Below, one piece after another: positions 59,537 to 64,000 of a stretch of 64,000 nucleotides of DNA; the stretch's first letter is position 1, and every line of letters begins with the position of its first letter. Under the pieces are notes generated by a model. That model was not told the DNA's origin. It saw only the letters and a list, made by a program, of their open reading frames with translations, and did not search any database. Made by a program: the position numbers and the translations under genes. The DNA lies in NCBI GenBank assembly GCA_041396845.1, contig JAWKXU010000003.1, positions 372,001 to 436,000 on the forward strand, given 5' to 3'. The stretch comes from JAWKXU01 sp020446465 (GTDB taxonomy: Bacteria > Pseudomonadota > Alphaproteobacteria > Sphingomonadales > Sphingomonadaceae).

Positions 59537-60483
59537 GCCAACCCCCGTCGCATCCGCAGTAACAGGGCGAGAAAGAACGGCGCACCCAGCAGGCTGAGCG
59601 CAATGCCGAGGCGCAGTTCCGTTACCAGCGGCAACACACGGCACAGACAATCAGCAACAAGCACCAGCAGCGCGCCCGCCAACGCGCTTGGCACCAGCAG
59701 GGAGCTAGGCTTGCGATCGGTCAGCGGGCGCACGATATGCGGCACCATCAACCCGACAAAACCGATAATCCCGGCCACGGCCACGCCGCTTCCCACAGTC
59801 AGCCCGACGCCTGCAATCAGCCAGGCGCGCAGACGCACGGCATCAACGCCCAGCGACCGCGCGGCCGCTTCGCCCAGCATCATGGCGTCGAGCGCCTTGC
59901 CAGCAACACCAAGGCAGACAATGCCCACAAGCGTCAGCGGAGCACAAATCCACACTTCCTGCCAACCCCGGTCCGTTAGCGCACCCATCAACCATGTCAC
60001 GATTTCGGACATGGCAAAGGCATTGGGCGCAAAGCTGATAATCAGGGAACTGAGCGCACCCGCAAGGCTCGCCAGCATCATGCCCGCAAGCGTAAACAGC
60101 GCGATACCGCCAGTGCGCCCCGCAATCAGCGCCAGCAGCGCCATTGCACCTGCAGCGCCTGTCAGGGCGAACGCTGGCAAAAACCACGCCCCCGCAAGCC
60201 CCAGCCAAAGGCTCAACACCGCACCCAGTGCCGCGCCGGGAGCAATGCCGAACAGGCCCGGATCTGCAAGCGGGTTACGCAAATATCCCTGCATCGCCGC
60301 CCCCGCAGCCCCCAGCCCTGCCCCCACGGCCAAGGCCAGAAGCCCGCGCGGCAAGCGCAATTCCATCAGGATGACGGCAGCGTTGGGCGTGGCCGAAGGA
60401 TCTATCCAGACTCGCCCTGCCAGTAGCGAAAGCGGCAGGGCAAGCGCGATCAATAGGCCAAGACTGATCGTCAGGCGGTTCAT
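59533..60483 (-). CDS. btuC: Vitamin B12 ABC transporter permease (FecCD family)
   Basis: This is a 316-residue inner-membrane permease with about ten helices. Typical FecCD marks are LRLPRGLLALAVGAGLGAAG, the MQGYLRNPLADPGLFGI segment, GALTDRGWQEV, and GIIGFVGLMVPHIVRPL, which contains the loop that contacts the ATPase. The ATG overlaps the btuF stop by four bases. Together with BtuD it forms the channel through which B12 crosses the inner membrane. Confidence 0.88.
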   Translation of the reverse strand: MNRLTISLGLLIALALPLSLLAGRVWIDPSATPNAAVILMELRLPRGLLALAVGAGLGAAGAAMQGYLRNPLADPGLFGIAPGAALGAVLSLWLGLAGAWFLPAFALTGAAGAMALLALIAGRTGGIALFTLAGMMLASLAGALSSLIISFAPNAFAMSEIVTWLMGALTDRGWQEVWICAPLTLVGIVCLGVAGKALDAMMLGEAAARSLGVDAVRLRAWLIAGVGLTVGSGVAVAGIIGFVGLMVPHIVRPLTDRKPSSLLVPSALAGALLVLVADCLCRVLPLVTELRLGIALSLLGAPFFLALLLRMRRGLA

Positions 60484-61337
60484 GGGGTAACAGACCGCCG
60501 CACGTCGGACAGCCGATCCACCGCGCGGATCAGCGACGGACCGCCGCAATAAAGAAGGCCCGGCGCAAAGGCCGCATGGCGTGTGCCTGCCAGGGCTTCG
60601 AGCGCCGGATGGTGCAGCATCCGGTTTTCGCCATCGCCCGGTGTTCCTGCAGCGAAGATCACTTGCGGCGGATCGGAAAGCACTTGTTCCAGCGGAAGGA
60701 CATCCGCCTGCCCCAGTCCACGCCTGACCGAATGGCTCGCAAAGCCGGTGTGGCGCAACAAATCACTGACTAGAACATTCGCCCCCGGCACAATGCCGCC
60801 CGATTGCCACATGACAGCATCGACAGGGCGTGCAGCCGGTGGCGGCGCAGCCCGGTCCAGCGCCTGTTCGATCCGCGCCACCAGTTTTTCGCCCCTGTCA
60901 GGGTAGCCGGCAATACGCGCAACATCGCGCACTTGCGCCACGCTGTCCTTTACCGTGCGGGCAAGACCCAGCACTTCCACCCGCATCCCCAGCCGTTCAA
61001 AGGCAGCGCGGGTCGCGGGCGGAAGAAACGATCCGGCAATCACCACGTCAGGTTGCAATGCCATCACTTCTTCAGCCGTGCCGCCGGTGCTGGCAAAGCG
61101 CCGCGCCTGCGCCACGTCCATCGACGATGATCGCGGGTCCATCGAATAATGCGACAAGGCGAGAATCTGTCCCTTGTCCGCCACTTGCGTCAACACTGCA
61201 TCGCTGCACGGGTTGAGGCTGACTATCGTGGGGTGCCGGGAGTCATGCCCTCCTCTTTGCACGGCGGCAGAATCGGCACGGACGCACGCGGCAAGGGCCA
61301 GAACGGCAACCGTTGCCAATAGCGCCCGCGCCATCAT
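60480..61337 (-). CDS. btuF: Cobalamin-binding ABC transporter substrate-binding protein
   Basis: This is a 285-residue periplasmic binding protein of the helical-backbone (BtuF/FhuD) type. The N-terminus is a signal peptide with a lipoprotein-like end (VLALAACVRAD), so it may be lipid-anchored. Marks include RHPTIVSLNPCSDAVLTQV, EEVMALQPDVVIAG and LLYCGGPSLIRAVDRL. It hands the ligand to BtuC. The first of two ATG codons is used, with GGAGA about 7 bases upstream. btuB ends 13 bases before it, consistent with one transcript. Confidence 0.83.
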   Translation of the reverse strand: MMARALLATVAVLALAACVRADSAAVQRGGHDSRHPTIVSLNPCSDAVLTQVADKGQILALSHYSMDPRSSSMDVAQARRFASTGGTAEEVMALQPDVVIAGSFLPPATRAAFERLGMRVEVLGLARTVKDSVAQVRDVARIAGYPDRGEKLVARIEQALDRAAPPPAARPVDAVMWQSGGIVPGANVLVSDLLRHTGFASHSVRRGLGQADVLPLEQVLSDPPQVIFAAGTPGDGENRMLHHPALEALAGTRHAAFAPGLLYCGGPSLIRAVDRLSDVRRSVTP

Positions 61338-61350
61338 CCCCGTGTCTCCC

Positions 61351-63207
61351 TTATGTGTCCAGCCTGATGCCGATATAGGCCGCGCGCCCTTGCGTGCCGT
61401 ATCCGGCAGCAGTCGTATAGCGTTCATTCCATACGTTCTCTACGCGGCCAAACAGCTCTATATTACCGTTCAAGCGGTAACTCGCGCGCACATCGCCCAA
61501 CGCATAACTGCCGTTGCGAACAGTGTTGCTGGCATTATCCCATGCCTTGCCGACAGCACGCAGGTCAGCCCCCAGCGCAAGGCCCAGATCGCTCCGCCAG
61601 TCGAGCGAGACTGTCGCCATATGCTTTGGGCGGCGGGCAAAATCATTACCGCGGAACGGATCGCCAGCCGTGCGGTTTTCCGTATCGGTATAGCTATAGA
61701 CCACATTGCCGGACAGCCCCGGTGCGAGCGTGCCGCCCAGTTCAGCCTCTATCCCGCGCGCGCGGCCTTTGCCCACGTTGTAGTAGAAACCGTAAGGCCG
61801 TGTCGCGCAAAGCGGATCAGTGCCTGACCAGCAACTGAAGAAGTCGATAAGGTTGCGCGCCGTGCGGGTGTAGGCCGTCAGCGACAGGTAAAGCGGGCCG
61901 CCGCGTTCGCCATGGCTGACGCCGACTTCAAACGCGCGGGAGCGTTCGGGCGCAAGAGCCTCATTCCCGTATTGCGAAAGCAGTTGATAGAGCGTGGGTG
62001 CCTTGAACCCTTCGCCGTATCCGGCGCGCAGTCGCCATCCGGGCACGAACTCAAACGCACCATTTGCACCAACTGTCCACTCTCCGCCAAAGCGTGAATG
62101 GTCATCATAACGCACACCGCCAGTCAGCGTCAGATGCTCGCCATAATATCCCAGCAGCGCATGGCCACTGGCATTTTCAGCCTTGCCGCTATCGGGCGCA
62201 TTGCTGAACCGCGTCCATTCATTGTCAGCCCCGAAATCCAGCACGATGTTATGGCCAAGGTCCACGCGCCCCAGAAGTTCCAGGCGCTCTGACCGGCCGT
62301 CAAGCGTGTAGGGGGAGGACGGATCATCACCTTCGCGCTTCGTATCGGAAATGGCAAAAGCGGCATTGAGCGTTACCCGCCCCTCTTCATAAAGTGCGCC
62401 AAAACGCCCCGACCATGCTGTCAGCTTTTCCTGCGTGGCGGTATCGTCAAATGTGTAGTTCGGCGGCGGGAAACCGTCGAGCTCCACTTTCCCGCGGGTA
62501 TAACGGGCATTGGCCGTGAACGAGAACTCATCGTTCAGACGGGCCTTGCCACGCGCGGCAATGTTATAGTGCCGGAAGCCATCCCGTTCTGTCCCGACAT
62601 CTGCTGCGGAAACACCCCGCCCATCAACGAAACTGCCGGAAATGCCGGCTTCGTAAAGATCGCCGACAAGGCCCGCCGCAGCAGTGGCCGTCACTTGCCG
62701 CTCACCGCCATATTCCACACTTGCCGAAGCGCCCTGCTGCATCCGGGTCGTGATATTCATCACCCCGCCCATCGCCTGGCTACCCCATACGACGGAGTTT
62801 GGCCCGCGCAGAAGTTCAATCGCCTCAATCGTGCCATTGGCGAGTTGGGCAAGATCAAACTCTCCATTCGCGCTGGCCGGATCATTGGCGCGCACACCAT
62901 CGACAAGGATCAGCGTCTGCCCGGCTGGCGCACCGCGCACACCCAGCAGGGTCAGACTTCCAAAGGGACCGTTACGGGTAAAGGTGGTGCCGGGAAGGCG
63001 CTGCAAGACGCGTGTAACATCACTCCCCTGCACGCTCTCGATCTCGTCCCGGTCGATGACAGTTATGGATTGCCCTGTCCGGTCAGCCTGCTGCGGCAGT
63101 CCGGTTGCCGTCACGACAATGCCGTCGCTTTCGGCGCTATCGTCTGCGGCCCATGCCGGTTGGATCGCAGACGCACAGGTTGCAATGAAAAACAGATATT
63201 TACGCAT
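61351..63207 (-). CDS. btuB: TonB-dependent outer-membrane vitamin B12 receptor
   Basis: This is a 618-residue receptor. It has a signal peptide (MRKYLFFIATCASAIQPAWA, cleavage after AWA), a TonB-box-like segment (DGIVVTATG), a plug domain (about 45-150: ITVIDRDEIESVQGSDVTRV, LLGVRGAPAGQTLILVDGVR, IELLRGPNSVVWGSQAMGG), and a 22-stranded barrel. The C-terminus ends GIRLDT, without the usual final phenylalanine. AGGAGA lies 4 bases before the ATG. An ATG at the end of the riboswitch is also in frame, but would give a 37-residue extension without a signal peptide, so it was rejected. Controlled by the cobalamin riboswitch upstream. Confidence 0.92.
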   Translation of the reverse strand: MRKYLFFIATCASAIQPAWAADDSAESDGIVVTATGLPQQADRTGQSITVIDRDEIESVQGSDVTRVLQRLPGTTFTRNGPFGSLTLLGVRGAPAGQTLILVDGVRANDPASANGEFDLAQLANGTIEAIELLRGPNSVVWGSQAMGGVMNITTRMQQGASASVEYGGERQVTATAAAGLVGDLYEAGISGSFVDGRGVSAADVGTERDGFRHYNIAARGKARLNDEFSFTANARYTRGKVELDGFPPPNYTFDDTATQEKLTAWSGRFGALYEEGRVTLNAAFAISDTKREGDDPSSPYTLDGRSERLELLGRVDLGHNIVLDFGADNEWTRFSNAPDSGKAENASGHALLGYYGEHLTLTGGVRYDDHSRFGGEWTVGANGAFEFVPGWRLRAGYGEGFKAPTLYQLLSQYGNEALAPERSRAFEVGVSHGERGGPLYLSLTAYTRTARNLIDFFSCWSGTDPLCATRPYGFYYNVGKGRARGIEAELGGTLAPGLSGNVVYSYTDTENRTAGDPFRGNDFARRPKHMATVSLDWRSDLGLALGADLRAVGKAWDNASNTVRNGSYALGDVRASYRLNGNIELFGRVENVWNERYTTAAGYGTQGRAAYIGIRLDT

Positions 63208-63318
63208 AAAATCTCCTGACATGAACGAAATGCCGTTCATGGCGGGAGGCACGCCCGTTTCGGGCAATGCTCCGCTGCGTCCGGTGCACCCCGCCCGGCT
63301 CGCGCGAACGACGGTCAT

Positions 63319-63510
63319 GGGCAGGTCTCCTGGCTCCCGGATCGACAGGCCGCTACCGCCTTCCCGGCAGACCCGCGCAGATGCGACAGGTCAACCAGTG
63401 GCTTTCTATGGAGGCGGCCCTCCCCGGTCACAGTTGCGGGGGCAGCGCCGGTATTTCACCGGCTTCCCTCTTCGGCCTTGCATTGCCTCTGCCCAGGGAC
63501 AAAGGCAACA
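63319..63510 (-). promoter_or_regulatory. Cobalamin riboswitch
   Basis: On the minus strand, the conserved core appears in order. GGTGAAATACCGGCGCTGCC is the start of the core and is followed by CCCGCAACTGTGA (the B12 box region). Then come the GAAAGCCACTGG element and, at the 3' end, GCCAGGAGACCTGCC, the strongly conserved terminal segment. A closing stem GGGCAG/CTGCCC fits positions 63489-63494 and 63319-63324. Binding of adenosylcobalamin represses btuB and the downstream genes. The 110 bases between it and btuB hold a hairpin (63220-63241) next to the ribosome site, suggesting control of translation. Confidence 0.93.
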
Positions 63511-63692
63511 CGCAGCAACCCGTGACGCGGCGCGGGCTTTATGCCGCATTGCAATAAAGCGCAAGCCTGCCCCCTCACGTCCCGTGCCAACGGCCGGTAA
63601 CTTTTCCCCCACCCCTGTCCCGTATCGGAACGGCACGGAATGATCGGGTGCTGTTATGCGCTCCCCATAATAAGGCGGAAAATGAAGGGGTA

Positions 63693-64000
63693 ATGCAGCC
63701 CCGGCAGGATTTTGACGCGCACGTGACTTCGCATTTTGCCTTGCCTGATACCGACCAGCCGCGCCCCTTTCGCGCGACGCTGCAGCGCAATGTGCGTGGC
63801 ATTGGTGCGAAACGGCAGGCTCGGCATCGTGGCCGCAAGTTGATAGCGCTGGCTGCCGCGATGGCCGTTCCAGCTTTTGCCGCGCCCGTGCCATGGTCTG
63901 CAATTGCAAGCCAGCCTGACCTGGCGGGCGACCATGCTACCATGGGCTTTGAAACTGCTGGCGAAAGTTTCCCCGGTTCGGCGTTCTATTATCTTGCTGA
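63693..64000 (+). CDS. N-terminal part of a probable SleB-type cell-wall hydrolase (truncated by window)
   Basis: The frame from the ATG at 63693 is open to the window edge, 102 residues. It has a short charged N-terminus, a hydrophobic segment (KLIALAAAMAVPAFAAPVPW) that looks like a signal anchor or signal peptide, and a downstream GFETAGESFPGSAFYYLA. This last motif is typical, from memory, of the region in front of the hydrolase_2 domain in sphingomonad cell-wall hydrolases. The catalytic domain is outside the window, so the call rests on the leader only. AGGGG lies 3 bases upstream. Confidence 0.6.
   Translation, partial: MQPRQDFDAHVTSHFALPDTDQPRPFRATLQRNVRGIGAKRQARHRGRKLIALAAAMAVPAFAAPVPWSAIASQPDLAGDHATMGFETAGESFPGSAFYYLA

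Noticed and set aside
63207..63318. btuB starting at the ATG at the end of the riboswitch (63318)
   Set aside because: The 37 extra residues lack signal-peptide character, while the ATG at 63207 has a good ribosome site and a signal peptide right after it.

Overview
The window is ordinary chromosomal DNA of an alphaproteobacterium. It is most likely a member of the Sphingomonadales close to Novosphingobium or its relatives. The reasons are a GC-rich sequence, a paired b/b' type F0 operon, a two-piece type GTTC-N7-GTTC LexA box in front of both recA and uvrA, the CckA and CpdR cell-cycle regulators, a trpFBA-accD-folC run, and protein details typical of that order. I see no prophage, insertion sequence, CRISPR array, rRNA gene or integrated plasmid. 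Coding density is very high and most neighbours overlap by 1 to 4 bases.

Layout. Bases 1-1922 (minus) hold the F0 operon atpI-atpB-atpE-atpF', cut by the window edge. Bases 2127-5955 (minus) hold ydbH-ynbE-ydbL, an envelope lipid-transport set. radC and purB follow on the plus strand, then a LapA-domain gene with pyrF, trpF, trpB, trpA, accD and folC. From 14 to 27 kb come an AmpG-like permease, rluB-rsmD, an MHS-type permease, a UvrD helicase, a sterol-desaturase-like hydroxylase, rhlE, a secreted unknown, an FAD oxidase and a SapC-family gene. A strong candidate small RNA with its own promoter and terminator lies at about 26.91-27.02 kb. Then come an N-formylglutamate amidohydrolase divergent from cpdR, tRNA-Val(GAC), icd, a GNAT-nitrilase fusion, a CPA2 antiporter, alaS, a methyltransferase, recA, cckA, a DUF2062 gene, smpB and dapA.

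Bases 43.3-55.2 kb (mostly plus) hold a soluble lytic transglycosylase, greB, a secreted unknown, an outer-membrane barrel protein, rlmN, a glycine-zipper protein, an SDR reductase, a cytochrome b plus molybdopterin lipoprotein pair, a cyclopropane fatty acid synthase, argG and a CHRD protein. Between argG and the CHRD gene is the only long gene-free stretch (about 720 bp); it has inverted DnaA-box-like sites and several hairpins. The last part holds uvrA, a small secreted coiled-coil protein, and a vitamin B12 uptake operon (btuB-btuF-btuC-btuD) led by a cobalamin riboswitch. The window ends inside what looks like a SleB-type cell-wall hydrolase.

How it fits together. DNA repair is well represented (recA, uvrA, uvrD, radC), with LexA boxes visible at recA and uvrA. 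CckA and CpdR are two members of the CckA-ChpT-CtrA/CpdR phosphorelay and lie about 10 kb apart. The B12 operon codes for a full import route from the outer membrane to the cytoplasm under riboswitch control. The least explained items are the small RNA candidate near 26.95 kb, the non-coding block after argG, the inverted-repeat element near 46.5 kb and the cytochrome b/molybdopterin pair. I did not find a convincing wholly new multi-gene system.
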